Shown here: positions 1 through 7,605 of the stretch, piece by piece
Numbering within the stretch: position 1 is the first letter of the stretch
How the letters are laid out: every line of letters begins with the position of its first letter
Source: Klenkia taihuensis
GTDB lineage: Bacteria > Actinomycetota > Actinomycetes > Mycobacteriales > Geodermatophilaceae
Assembly (NCBI RefSeq): GCF_900112525.1
Contig: NZ_FOMD01000001.1
Span: 930,001-994,000, forward strand
Length of the DNA: 64,000 nucleotides
Direction of reading: 5' to 3'
Translations under genes and position numbers: made by a program
The notes under the pieces: generated by a model
The model's database searches: none
What the model saw: only the letters and a program-made list of their open reading frames with translations
Told to the model about the DNA's origin: nothing

Positions 1-68
1 AGGCGGTGCTGCCCTTCGCCGCGGCCGCGCCGGTGGCCTGGTTCCTCGCGCTGCAGACCAGCCTGTGA
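1..68 (+). CDS. 3' end of an upstream gene, cut by the window edge
   Basis: One open frame enters from the left edge and stops at TGA 66-68. The visible 21 codons are alanine-rich and hydrophobic (ending WFLALQTSL), which suggests the last membrane segment of an integral membrane protein. Its stop overlaps the GTG start of the next gene in a GTGA motif, so the two are probably translationally coupled. The family cannot be named from this fragment. Confidence 0.55.
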   Translation, partial: AVLPFAAAAPVAWFLALQTSL

Positions 69-751
69 AGGGCCTGCTGATCACCCTCGGGGTGCTCGTC
101 GTGCTGCTCGTCGCCGCCGACCGGGTGGGCGTGCTGGTCGCCGAGGACCAGGTCGCCGCCCGGGTGCAGCAGCAGGCCGGGCTGGCGGGGGAGCCGTCGG
201 TGGACATCACCGGCTTCCCGTTCCTGACCCAGGCCGGCGCCGGCCGCTACGACGACGTGCGCATCGCGCTGACCGCCGACGACCTCGGCCAGCCCGCCGG
301 CACCTCGGCGCGGGTGTCCCTGCAGGGCGTGCGGCTGCCGCTGTCCGACGTCGTCGGCGGTCAGGTGTCCCAGCTGCCGGTGGACCACGTCGACGCCCGC
401 GCCTCCGTGCCCTTCGACCTGCTGGCCGCGCAGCTGGGCGGCGACACGACGCTGACCCGCGAGGGCGACGGGCTGCGCATCACCAAGACCGTCGAGGTGC
501 TCGGCCAGAGCGTGCCGCTCACGGCTGCGGGCACCGTCGACCTGGACGGCCAGGACCTCGTCGTGACCGTCGACTCCGCCGCGGGGGCCGGCGTCGACGT
601 CCCGCAGTTCCTGCTCGACGCCGCCCAGGACCTGCTGGACTTCCGCTACACGCTGCCCGCGCTGCCCTTCGGCCTGCAGCTCACCGGGCTGCAGGTCACC
701 GGCACCGGCGTCGACGTCACCGCGGTCGCCGACGACGTCGTCCTGCAGTAG
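65..751 (+). CDS. LmeA family (DUF2993) phospholipid-binding exported protein
   Basis: A 228-residue protein. Residues 1-18 form a signal peptide or membrane anchor, followed by a soluble DUF2993 domain. The pattern 'DITGFPFLTQ' near residue 47 is typical of DUF2993 (seen). In mycobacteria LmeA binds phospholipids in the periplasm and supports mannan elongation of lipomannan (family knowledge). Its gene there also lies beside the thioredoxin/rhodanese operon, as here, which supports orthology. The GTG start at 65 overlaps the stop of the upstream membrane gene. Whether this species makes lipomannan is not shown. Confidence 0.75.
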   Translation: MKGLLITLGVLVVLLVAADRVGVLVAEDQVAARVQQQAGLAGEPSVDITGFPFLTQAGAGRYDDVRIALTADDLGQPAGTSARVSLQGVRLPLSDVVGGQVSQLPVDHVDARASVPFDLLAAQLGGDTTLTREGDGLRITKTVEVLGQSVPLTAAGTVDLDGQDLVVTVDSAAGAGVDVPQFLLDAAQDLLDFRYTLPALPFGLQLTGLQVTGTGVDVTAVADDVVLQ

Positions 752-781
752 CGGGGAATCCCCACCGGACCGGTCGCGTTG

Positions 782-1234
782 GTGCCGGTCGTGGACTTGA
801 CCGGTGCGGTGGTGCTCGGCGCCGCCCTCCTGCTGACGGCGGTGGTGGCCTGGTGGCTGCGGACCCGCAGCGGGGCGGTCCGGACGACGGGAGGGGCAAC
901 CGTGCGGGAGGTCGAGGTGCTGCGCGGGCTCGGCGTGCGGCCCGAGGACGCCGACCTGACGGTGGTCCAGTTCGCCACCGCGTTCTGCGCGCCCTGCCGC
1001 GCGACGAAGGCCCGGCTGACCCAGCTGCAGACCCGCCACCCGGGTCTGGCCGCCGTCCACGTGGACGCCGAGAGCGAGCTGGACGCCGTCCGGGCGCTGG
1101 ACGTGCGGCGCACCCCGACGCTGTTCTACCTCGACCGCAGCGGTGCCCTGCTGGGCCGCAGCAGCGGTGCGCCCCGCCCCGACGAGCTGGCCGCCCTGGT
1201 GGCCGCGCACGCCCCGGCGCAGGGGCACGTGTGA
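782..1234 (+). CDS. membrane-anchored thioredoxin-like protein
   Basis: About 150 residues. An N-terminal membrane helix (about 4-22) is followed by a thioredoxin fold with active site FCAPC (Cys69 and Cys72) and the cis-proline segment 'RTPTLFYL'. It is probably a membrane-tethered thiol-disulfide oxidoreductase. It corresponds in position to mycobacterial ThiX, next to the CysA2 rhodanese operon. The start is uncertain: TTG 779, GTG 782 and GTG 791 are all in frame and none has a clear ribosome-binding site. It stops 24 bp before the leaderless leader peptide of the sulfur operon. Confidence 0.7.
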   Translation: MPVVDLTGAVVLGAALLLTAVVAWWLRTRSGAVRTTGGATVREVEVLRGLGVRPEDADLTVVQFATAFCAPCRATKARLTQLQTRHPGLAAVHVDAESELDAVRALDVRRTPTLFYLDRSGALLGRSSGAPRPDELAALVAAHAPAQGHV

Positions 1235-1257
1235 TGGGTGTTGCTACCCTCCCCGGC

Positions 1258-1341
1258 GTGGGCACCCTGCTGACTCAGCGACGCACAGTCGACCTGTGCC
1301 GCCTGGGCAGCTGCCTGTGTCGCGCCTCCCTCCGAGGCTGA
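1258..1341 (+). CDS. leaderless cysteine-rich leader peptide (27 aa) of the sulfur operon
   Basis: A short frame of 28 codons begins with GTG at 1258 and stops at TGA 1339-1341. The peptide has an RR-VDLCR core followed by two more cysteines (Cys14, Cys19 and Cys21, codons at 1297, 1312 and 1318). A -10 element TACCCT (1245-1250) lies exactly 7 nt before the GTG, so the transcript probably starts at the start codon itself. Similar leaderless Cys-rich upstream frames precede sulfur genes in mycobacteria, and similar 'putative leader peptides' occur in Streptomyces; there they mediate cysteine-dependent attenuation (established for mycobacteria). The downstream genes here are DUF4395, rhodanese and DUF1416. 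Confidence 0.82.
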   Translation: MGTLLTQRRTVDLCRLGSCLCRASLRG

Positions 1342-1381
1342 CCTCCCGCCTCGACGAGCCCTCACCCCGCTCCTCGGAAGG
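1331..1381 (+). promoter_or_regulatory. putative attenuator stem linking leader peptide and DUF4395 start
   Basis: TCCGAGG (1331-1337), inside the last codons of the leader peptide, is a perfect complement of CCTCGGA (1372-1378). The second arm overlaps GGAAGG (1376-1381), the best Shine-Dalgarno candidate for the GTG at 1392. Ribosome position on the leader could therefore open or close this stem. The pairing is seen; its regulatory role is inference. Confidence 0.45.
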
Positions 1382-1391
1382 CCCCCACCCC

Positions 1392-1823
1392 GTGACACCT
1401 CCCCGGCAGGTCGACGTCCGTGGCCCGCGCTTCGGCGCCTGGGTCACCACGGTCGTACTGGCCGTCGTGCTGCTGACCGGCAGCGGATGGCTGCTCGCCG
1501 CGCAGGCGGTCGTGTTCGCCGTCGGCGCCTTCGCCGGCCTGCGGCACGCCCCCTACGGCGTGCTGTTCCGCACCCTCGTCGCCCCCCGGCTGGGGCCGGT
1601 CCGCGAGACCGAGGACGAGGCGCCCCCGCGCTTCGCCCAGCTCGTCGGGTTCGGCTTCGCCCTCGTGGGCACCCTCGGCTACCTGACCGGCGCGCCGGTC
1701 GTGGGCGCCGTCGCGACCGGGCTGGCCCTCGTGGCCGCCCTGCTCAACGCGGCCGTGGGCTTCTGCCTCGGCTGCGAGCTGTACCTGATCGTCCGGCGGG
1801 CCCGTCCCGCCCGTTCCCACTGA
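1392..1823 (+). CDS. DUF4395 membrane protein
   Basis: 143 residues with about four hydrophobic segments, ending in a motif containing 'GFCLGCELYL', whose paired cysteines are characteristic of DUF4395. Start chosen as GTG 1392, 50 nt after the leader peptide and 10 nt after GGAAGG. It is the first full gene of the operon that continues with the rhodanese and DUF1416 genes, so it probably works with sulfur or thiol transfer at the membrane; its biochemical role is unknown. The CxxC-like pair could take part in sulfur relay (inference). Confidence 0.8.
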   Translation: MTPPRQVDVRGPRFGAWVTTVVLAVVLLTGSGWLLAAQAVVFAVGAFAGLRHAPYGVLFRTLVAPRLGPVRETEDEAPPRFAQLVGFGFALVGTLGYLTGAPVVGAVATGLALVAALLNAAVGFCLGCELYLIVRRARPARSH

Positions 1824-1848
1824 CCCCCACCCGCAGGAGGAGAAACCC

Positions 1849-2682
1849 ATGAGCCGCAGCGACGTGCTCGTCAGCGCCGACTGGGCCCAGGAGCACCTGG
1901 GCGACGCCGGCCTGGTCTTCGTCGAGGTCGACGAGGACACCAGCGCCTACGACAAGGGCCACCTCGAGGGCGCGGTGAAGCTGGACTGGAAGACCGACCT
2001 CCAGGACCCGCTGCGCCGCGACTTCGTGGACAAGGAGCAGTTCGAGCAGCTGCTGTCGGCCAAGGGCATCTCCAACGACGACACCGTCGTGCTCTACGGC
2101 GGCAACAACAACTGGTTCGCCGCCTACGCCTACTGGTACTTCAAGCTCTACGGCCACGACGCGGTGAAGCTGGTCGACGGCGGCCGCAAGAAGTGGGAGC
2201 TGGACAGCCGTCCGCTCTCCGACGCCGAGGTCACCCGCCCGGCCACCCAGTACCGCGCCCAGGAGCCCGACACCTCGATCCGCGCGTTCCGCGACGAGGT
2301 CGTGGCCGCCATCGACACCAAGAACCTGGTCGACGTGCGCAGCCCCGACGAGTTCGCCGGCAAGCTGGTCGCCCCCGCGCACCTGCCGCAGGAGGGTGCG
2401 CAGCGCCCCGGCCACATCCCCTCGGCGGTCAACGTGCCGTGGAGCAAGGCCGCGAACGAGGACGGCACCTTCAAGAGCGACGAGGAGCTGGCCGCGCTCT
2501 ACGCCGACGCCGGCCTGGACGACGGCAAGGCCACCATCGCCTACTGCCGCATCGGCGAGCGCTCCTCGCACACCTGGTTCGTGCTGCACGAGCTGCTCGG
2601 CCACGCCGACGTCAAGAACTACGACGGCTCCTGGACCGAGTACGGCTCGCTGGTCGGCGTCCCGATCGCCAAGGGGGCCTGA
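1849..2682 (+). CDS. thiosulfate sulfurtransferase (rhodanese), CysA/SseA type
   Basis: 277 residues with two tandem rhodanese domains. The C-terminal domain carries the catalytic loop CRIGERSSHTWF with nucleophilic Cys233; the N-terminal domain has the usual inactive loop (GGNNNWFAAYAYW). It transfers sulfane sulfur from thiosulfate to acceptors such as cyanide or thiols in the cytosol. A strong AGGAGG lies 8-13 nt before ATG 1849. It sits between DUF4395 and DUF1416, the order known for mycobacterial CysA2/SseC2, downstream of a cysteine-sensing leader. The protein is notably richer in Lys and Asn than its neighbours, as is common for highly expressed rhodaneses. Confidence 0.93.
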   Translation: MSRSDVLVSADWAQEHLGDAGLVFVEVDEDTSAYDKGHLEGAVKLDWKTDLQDPLRRDFVDKEQFEQLLSAKGISNDDTVVLYGGNNNWFAAYAYWYFKLYGHDAVKLVDGGRKKWELDSRPLSDAEVTRPATQYRAQEPDTSIRAFRDEVVAAIDTKNLVDVRSPDEFAGKLVAPAHLPQEGAQRPGHIPSAVNVPWSKAANEDGTFKSDEELAALYADAGLDDGKATIAYCRIGERSSHTWFVLHELLGHADVKNYDGSWTEYGSLVGVPIAKGA

Positions 2683-2683
2683 C

Positions 2684-2977
2684 GTGTGCGGGGCCCCGAA
2701 GCAGGGCGGCGCGCTGGCCGGGGTCGACCTGTCCACCCAGACGGTCATCCAGGGCTCGGTGTGGCACGACGGGTCACCGGTCGCCGGCGCCTACGTGCGG
2801 CTGCTGGACGCCACCGACGAGTTCACCGCCGAGGTGGTGACCTCCCCGGAGGGCGAGTTCCGGTTCTTCGCCGCGCCCGGTGAGTGGAAGCTGCGCTCGC
2901 TGGCCCCGGTCGGCCGGGCGGAGCGGGTGCTCAGCGCCGAGGTCGGCCTGAACGAGACCACCCTCGCCATCGCCTGA
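2684..2977 (+). CDS. DUF1416 protein (SseC-like)
   Basis: 97 residues beginning MCGAPKQGG, the conserved N-terminus of the DUF1416/SseC family, with a predicted small beta-sandwich ('VIQGSVWHDGSPVAGAYVRL'). GTG 2684 starts one base after the rhodanese stop, so it is coupled to that gene. Members accompany the CysA rhodanese in actinobacteria and are linked to sulfur metabolism, but no reaction is established. It is the last gene of the operon; a strong hairpin follows. Confidence 0.88.
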   Translation: MCGAPKQGGALAGVDLSTQTVIQGSVWHDGSPVAGAYVRLLDATDEFTAEVVTSPEGEFRFFAAPGEWKLRSLAPVGRAERVLSAEVGLNETTLAIA

Positions 2978-3018
2978 GGCACCCCCTCCCGCAGCGTTGA
3001 CCAGGGAGGTTGATCGAC

Positions 3019-3058
3019 GTCCGTCCTCCTGCGCCGGATCTGGTGCAGGAGGACGGAC
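3019..3058. terminator. bidirectional terminator-like hairpin between convergent genes
   Basis: GTCCGTCCTCCTGC (3019-3032) pairs perfectly with GCAGGAGGACGGAC (3045-3058) around a 12-nt loop. It lies between the DUF1416 stop and the convergent tetR stop. A third copy of GCAGGAGGACGG (3065-3076) abuts the tetR stop codon, so the 5' arm could pair with either copy. Confidence 0.7.
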
Positions 3059-3076
3059 TTCTGTGCAGGAGGACGG

Positions 3077-3754
3077 CTAGAGGCCGAGCAGGTCGGCCAG
3101 CTCGCCCACCTGCTCGGTGAAGAAGGCGTCGGCATCGGCGACCGAGCCCTCGAAGTGGCCGAACAGCTCGAAGCTGACCAGCCCGAACAGCGAGCTCCAC
3201 ACCAGCAGCGCCCGCGAGCGCACCCCGTCGTCCAGCGCCTCGTGCTCCCCGCCCAGCACCGCCGCCGCGGCCGGGAGCACCAGCGCGGTGCGCCGCCCCT
3301 CGGCCGGGGGGAGCAGGCCGGCCCGGGCCGCGTCGCCCAGGACGGCGCCCAGCACCGCGCCCACCCGGGTCGCCGCGGGCACCGTGTCGGCCGGCGCGGC
3401 GTAGCCGGGGACCGGCGAGCCGTAGAGCAGCGCGTACTCGTGCGGGTGCGTCCGCGCCCAGGCCCGGACGGCGGCGCAGACCGCGTGCCACCGGGCCCGG
3501 GGTTGCGCGGTGGCGTCGTCGGCCGCCTCGGCCGCGGCGCCCAGCGCGTCGTAGCCCTCGATGATCAACCGGGTCAGCAGGTCGTCGCGGCTGGGGAAGT
3601 AGCGGTACAGCGCGGACGACGCCAGCCCCAGGTCGCGGGCCACCGCCCGCAGCGACAGGCCCGCGGCGCCGACGGTGGCCAGCTGCCCGCGGGCGGACTC
3701 CAGGATCTCCTCGGTCAGCGCGGCCCGTGCGCGCTCCCTGGCGGTGCTCACCAC
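3077..3754 (-). CDS. TetR family transcriptional regulator
   Basis: 225 residues. The N-terminal TetR helix-turn-helix spans about 12-60 ('LSLRAVARDLGLASSALYRY'), with a C-terminal ligand domain resembling the WHG/TetR_C_33 type. Two consecutive GTG codons open the frame at 3754. It is divergent from a NAD-binding protein gene, and three palindromic operators lie between them, so it most likely represses both itself and that gene. The ligand is unknown. Confidence 0.9.
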   Translation of the reverse strand: MVSTARERARAALTEEILESARGQLATVGAAGLSLRAVARDLGLASSALYRYFPSRDDLLTRLIIEGYDALGAAAEAADDATAQPRARWHAVCAAVRAWARTHPHEYALLYGSPVPGYAAPADTVPAATRVGAVLGAVLGDAARAGLLPPAEGRRTALVLPAAAAVLGGEHEALDDGVRSRALLVWSSLFGLVSFELFGHFEGSVADADAFFTEQVGELADLLGL

Positions 3755-3760
3755 GCCTCG

Positions 3761-3852
3761 ACGATAGCACCGCTCGCGATCGAGAGCACTGCTCTTGACA
3801 AGCGGGAGCGGCGCACTGCACGGTGTCCCCGGAACGAGAGCACCGCTCTCGT
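3761..3852. promoter_or_regulatory. three TetR-type operators over the divergent promoter
   Basis: The best site is a perfect palindrome, ACGAGAGC-ACC-GCTCTCGT (3834-3852). A second, CGAGAGC-ACT-GCTCTTG (3781-3797), has one mismatch, and a third degenerate site lies at 3761-3779. A -35 TTGACA (3795-3800) overlaps site 2, and site 1 covers the expected start of transcription, downstream of a weak -10 (CACGGT, 3819-3824). This arrangement predicts tight repression of the rightward gene. The first two sites are directly adjacent (19-bp spacing). Confidence 0.75.
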
Positions 3853-3870
3853 CGAACCGAGGGAGCCGTC

Positions 3871-4794
3871 GTGGGACTGCACGTCGTCGTGGGCAAGGGG
3901 CCGGTGGGCACCGCCGTGGCCGAGGAGCTGGTGCGCGCCGGGCACCGGGTGCGGGTGCTGTCCCGCAGCGGCGGGACGTCGACCGCCGACGTCGAGCACC
4001 GGGCGGTGGACGCCGCCGACGCCGACGCGCTGACCGCCGCGGCCGGGGGCGCGGACGCCCTGGTCAACGCGGTCAACCCGGCCTACGACCGGTGGGCGAC
4101 CGACTGGCCGCCGATGGCCGCGGCGATGCTGGACGCGGCCACCCGCACCGGCGCGGCGCTGGTCGCGATGGGCAACCTGTACGTGCACGGCCGCCCGGCC
4201 GGGCCGATGACCGCGGCGAGCCCGCTGGCGGCCACCGACACCAAGGGCCGGGTCCGGGCCCGGGTGTGGACCGACATGCTCGCCGCGCACGAGGCCGGCC
4301 GGGTGCGGGTCGTGGAGGCCCGGGCCTCGGACTTCGTCGGCCCCACCGTGCCGGTCACCCAGTCCCACGTCACCCGGCAGCTGGCCACCCTGCGCGCCGG
4401 CCGGCGCGCCTGGGTCATCGGCGACCCCGACGTGCTGCACAGCTGGGCCTACCTGCCCGACGTCGGCCGGGTGCTGGCCGCGCTGGCCACCACCCCCGCC
4501 ACCTGGGGCCGGCCGTGGGTCGTGCCCAGCACCGGGGCCCGCAGCCAGCGCCGGGTGCTCACCGACCTCGCCGCCGCCATGGGCGCCCGGCCCGCCCGGG
4601 TGTCGGGCCTGCCCTGGCCGGTGGTCCGCGCGGTCGGGGTGCTGTCCCCGCAGATGCGCGAGATCGCCGCGATCCGCCACCAGTGGGACGCCGACTTCGT
4701 GGTCGACGGCTCGGAGACGGTGCAGGCGCTGGGCATCGAGCCCACGCCGTGGGACGAGGTGTGCCGGGCGACGGTCGGCGCGGTGCTCGTCTGA
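3871..4794 (+). CDS. NAD(P)-binding epimerase/dehydratase-like protein
   Basis: 307 residues with a Rossmann fold. The glycine motif is atypical ('VVVGKGPVGTAVAEEL') and is followed by a region like NAD-dependent epimerases ('EARASDFVGP'). It may act on a sugar nucleotide or a small reactive carbonyl; the substrate cannot be read from sequence. GTG 3871 is chosen over an upstream in-frame codon at 3823 because the longer version would begin before the operator and the predicted transcription start. The TetR operators in its promoter suggest induction by a small molecule. Confidence 0.78.
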   Translation: MGLHVVVGKGPVGTAVAEELVRAGHRVRVLSRSGGTSTADVEHRAVDAADADALTAAAGGADALVNAVNPAYDRWATDWPPMAAAMLDAATRTGAALVAMGNLYVHGRPAGPMTAASPLAATDTKGRVRARVWTDMLAAHEAGRVRVVEARASDFVGPTVPVTQSHVTRQLATLRAGRRAWVIGDPDVLHSWAYLPDVGRVLAALATTPATWGRPWVVPSTGARSQRRVLTDLAAAMGARPARVSGLPWPVVRAVGVLSPQMREIAAIRHQWDADFVVDGSETVQALGIEPTPWDEVCRATVGAVLV

Positions 4795-4828
4795 GCCGGT
4801 GTCGGGGGTCGTGGTTACGGTGGCGGGC

Positions 4829-4942
4829 ATGGGTCTGGTCACCGCCTGGGTTCTCGTCGCCCTGGCCGTCCTCGCCGCGCTGTGGTGCGCGACGGGCGCG
4901 GTCAGGCTGACCCGTCGCGAGCGCAGCGGGGGGGCCCGGTGA
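4829..4942 (+). CDS. small single-span membrane protein (37 aa)
   Basis: ATG 4829 opens a 37-codon frame encoding one hydrophobic helix (about 3-24) followed by a basic tail (RLTRRERSGGAR). A -10 element TACGGT (4816-4821) is 7 nt before the ATG, so it is probably leaderless. Its TGA overlaps the GTG of the nitrobindin gene, which suggests a coupled, real gene. No family recognised. Confidence 0.55.
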   Translation: MGLVTAWVLVALAVLAALWCATGAVRLTRRERSGGAR

Positions 4943-5511
4943 GCACCCCGACCCCCGACGGCCTGCCCGCCCAGCCGGCGTCCGGCCGCACCGAGCTGCC
5001 GGTCGAGGAGACCACCGACGTCCGCACCGGCCCCGAGGTGGCGCACGAGCTGCTGTCGGTGCTGCCGCTGCTGGGCGAGTGGCACGGCGAGGGGCAGGCC
5101 GCCGGCGCCCAGGGCGACCACCGGTTCGGCCAGTGGGTGCGCTTCGCCCACGACGGCCGCGACTTCCTGGCCTACGAGTCGCGCACCTGGCGGATCGGCG
5201 AGGACGGCAGGCCCGCCGGCCCCGACGTCCGCGAGGCCGGCTTCTGGCGCCCGCGCGGCGAGGAGGAGGTCGAGCTGCTCACCGCCTCGCCCGACGGCCT
5301 GGTCGAGATCTACGTCGGCCGCGCCCGGACGACGACCAGCTGGGAGCTGGCCAGCGACGTCATCGCCCGCACCCCCGACCACCCGGACACCACGAAGGCC
5401 GCCCGGCTCTACGGCATCGTCGAGGGCGCCCTGATGTACGCCGTCGACCGCGCCGGCGCCGACGGCCAGCTGCGCCCGGTCATGTCCGCCCGCCTGGAGA
5501 GGATCCGATGA
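4939..5511 (+). CDS. nitrobindin-like heme-binding protein (FABP/DUF1794 family)
   Basis: 190 residues. 'LGEWHGEGQA' contains the GxWxGxG signature of nitrobindins, beta-barrel proteins that bind ferric heme and, in characterised members, isomerise peroxynitrite or bind NO. A mycobacterial homologue lies in the same neighbourhood as the rhodanese genes. GTG 4939 overlaps the stop of the preceding small membrane protein. The last codons overlap the next start (ATGA). Confidence 0.85.
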   Translation: MSTPTPDGLPAQPASGRTELPVEETTDVRTGPEVAHELLSVLPLLGEWHGEGQAAGAQGDHRFGQWVRFAHDGRDFLAYESRTWRIGEDGRPAGPDVREAGFWRPRGEEEVELLTASPDGLVEIYVGRARTTTSWELASDVIARTPDHPDTTKAARLYGIVEGALMYAVDRAGADGQLRPVMSARLERIR

Positions 5512-7205
5512 GCACCGCGCGCACCCCCCGCCAGGTCGCCGACGCCTACGTCGACGCCCTCTGCGACCTCGACCCGATCGCCGGCACGGCGCTGGGCACC
5601 CGGCCCGGCGACGACCGGCTGCCCGACCTGTCCCCGGCCGGGCTCGAGGCCGCGGCCCGCCTGGAGCGCGACACCCTCGCCGAGCTGGACCGGGTGCTGG
5701 CCGAGGACCCGTCCCTGGCCGACGACCCGGTCGAGTTCCGCTGCGCCCGGCTGCTGCGCGAGCGGCTGACCGCCTCGCTGGACCTGCACGAGGCCGGCGA
5801 GGGCCTGCGCGAGCTGTCGAACCTGTTCTCCCCGGTGCACTCGGTCCGCCAGGTGTTCTCGATGATGCCGCTGGCCACCCCCGACGACTGGGCCGTGCTC
5901 GGCCGCCGGGTGGCCCGGGTGCCGGAGGCCTACCGCGGCTACCTGGCCACCCTCACCGAGGGCGCGTCGCGGGGCCTGTTCGCCGCGCCCCGACAGGTCG
6001 AGACCGTCGTGGGCCAGCTCGACGAGTGGCTGGCCGGGCCCTACTTCGCCGGCGTCGTCGCGGGCGGCCCCGACGAGCTGCGCACCGAGCTCGACGACGC
6101 CGCGGCCGCTGCCGACGCCGCCGTGGCCGACGTGCGCGACTTCCTGCGCGACACCTACCTGCCGCAGGCCCAGGGCACCCCCGACGCGGTGGGCCGCGAG
6201 CGCTACGCCCGCTTCGCCCGCCGCTGGAACGGCAGCGACCTCGGGGCCGGCACCGGTCTGGAGGACGCCTACGCCTGGGGCTGGGCCGAGCACCGCCGCA
6301 TCCGCGAGGAGCAGCGGGCCGCCGCCGAGCTGGTCCGGCCGGGGGCCACGCCGATGGAGGCCATGCGCTGGCTCGGCGAGCACGGCGAGGCCGTGGACGG
6401 CGTCGAGCAGATCCGGCAGCGCCTGCAGGCGATGATGGACGAGGCGATGGCCGCACTGGACGGCACGCACTTCGACATCGCCGACCCCATCAAGCGCGTC
6501 GAGGCGATGATCGCCCCGCCCGGCAGTGCCGCGGCGCCGTACTACACCCGGCCGTCGCTGGACTTCTCCCGGCCCGGCCGCACCTGGCTGCCCACCCTCG
6601 GCAAGGACCGCTTCCCGCTGTGGGACCTGGTCTCCACCTGGTACCACGAGGGCGTCCCCGGCCACCACCTGCAGCTGGCCCAGTGGGCCTACGTCTCCGG
6701 CGACCTGTCGGTGTTCCAGACCGCCGTCGGCGGGGTCAGCGCCAACCTCGAGGGCTGGGCGCTCTACGCCGAGCGGCTGATGGACGAGCTGGGCTTCCTC
6801 ACCGACCCCGGCGCCCGGCTCGGCTACCTGGACGCCCAGCAGATGCGCGCGGTCCGGGTGGTCGTCGACATCGGCATGCACCTGGAGCTGCCCATCCCCG
6901 ACGACGCCGACGGCGCGCTGGAGGGCCACCGCGGCCAGCCGTGGACGCCGGCGACGGCGCGGGCCTTCTTCGGCGAGTACTGCGGCCGCGACGCCGACTT
7001 CCTGGACAGCGAGCTGGTCCGGTACCTCGGCATGCCCGGGCAGGCGATCAGCTACAAGCTCGGCGAGCGGGCCTGGCTGGCCGGCCGGGAGGCCGCGCGT
7101 GCGGCCCAGGGCGACGCCTTCGACCTCAAGGCCTGGCACATGGCCGCGCTCTCGCAGGGCAGCCTGGGCCTCGACGACCTGGTGGACGAGCTCAGCCGGC
7201 TGTAG
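5508..7205 (+). CDS. DUF885 family protein, predicted zinc metallopeptidase
   Basis: 565 residues, matching the family's usual length. The motif YHEGVPGHHLQ (about residue 379) resembles a zinc-peptidase HExxH-like centre and is the hallmark of DUF885; a downstream glutamate in 'NLEGWALYAE' may be a third ligand. No signal peptide is seen, so it is likely cytosolic. ATG 5508 overlaps the nitrobindin stop. The frame stays open upstream to 5079, but the ATGA overlap and the conserved N-terminus favour 5508. The substrate is unknown. Confidence 0.88.
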   Translation: MSTARTPRQVADAYVDALCDLDPIAGTALGTRPGDDRLPDLSPAGLEAAARLERDTLAELDRVLAEDPSLADDPVEFRCARLLRERLTASLDLHEAGEGLRELSNLFSPVHSVRQVFSMMPLATPDDWAVLGRRVARVPEAYRGYLATLTEGASRGLFAAPRQVETVVGQLDEWLAGPYFAGVVAGGPDELRTELDDAAAAADAAVADVRDFLRDTYLPQAQGTPDAVGRERYARFARRWNGSDLGAGTGLEDAYAWGWAEHRRIREEQRAAAELVRPGATPMEAMRWLGEHGEAVDGVEQIRQRLQAMMDEAMAALDGTHFDIADPIKRVEAMIAPPGSAAAPYYTRPSLDFSRPGRTWLPTLGKDRFPLWDLVSTWYHEGVPGHHLQLAQWAYVSGDLSVFQTAVGGVSANLEGWALYAERLMDELGFLTDPGARLGYLDAQQMRAVRVVVDIGMHLELPIPDDADGALEGHRGQPWTPATARAFFGEYCGRDADFLDSELVRYLGMPGQAISYKLGERAWLAGREAARAAQGDAFDLKAWHMAALSQGSLGLDDLVDELSRL

Positions 7206-7578
7206 TCCGCGGCAGCGCCCGCGCGGCCGTGCCGTCCAGGAGCAGCAGGAACGCACCCTGGACGAGCACGGCCGCGCCGTCGCCGCGCCACCGGTCGCTG
7301 CGGAGCAGGGCCGCGCCGGCGAGCAGGTAGCCCACGTCCAGCCCGGCGTTGACCAGCAGGACCGTCCGCAGCCGGGCCGGGGCGGTGGGCCCGCGCCGAC
7401 GGCGGTTGCGCGCCCCGACCGCGGCGATCGCGCCGTCGACGGCGCCCCACGCCGCGGTCTGCCGGCCGAACCCGCGGGTCGCCGGCCGGGTGGCCAGCAC
7501 CCCGCCGAGGACGACGGACCCGGCGGCCCACGCACCCAGCACGGTGGTCAGCCGGGTCTCCACCAGCGCGGCGTCCAT
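7192..7578 (-). CDS. small multi-span membrane protein
   Basis: 128 residues from ATG 7578, with about four hydrophobic stretches and a central basic loop (GARNRRRRG). It ends convergently with the DUF885 gene, overlapping it by 14 bp. The 27-bp gap to the divergent gene at 7606 leaves little room for a promoter. No family assigned; the function is unknown. Confidence 0.65.
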   Translation of the reverse strand: MDAALVETRLTTVLGAWAAGSVVLGGVLATRPATRGFGRQTAAWGAVDGAIAAVGARNRRRRGPTAPARLRTVLLVNAGLDVGYLLAGAALLRSDRWRGDGAAVLVQGAFLLLLDGTAARALPRTTAG

Positions 7579-7605
7579 GGGCCTGATCGTCCTACAGTGC
7601 CGGGC

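Noticed and set aside
3748-5382. Long minus-strand open frames opposite real genes
   Set aside because: High GC keeps antisense frames open; composition (His/Arg/Gly-rich) and lack of domains mark them as shadows. The same holds for other long antisense frames in the window.
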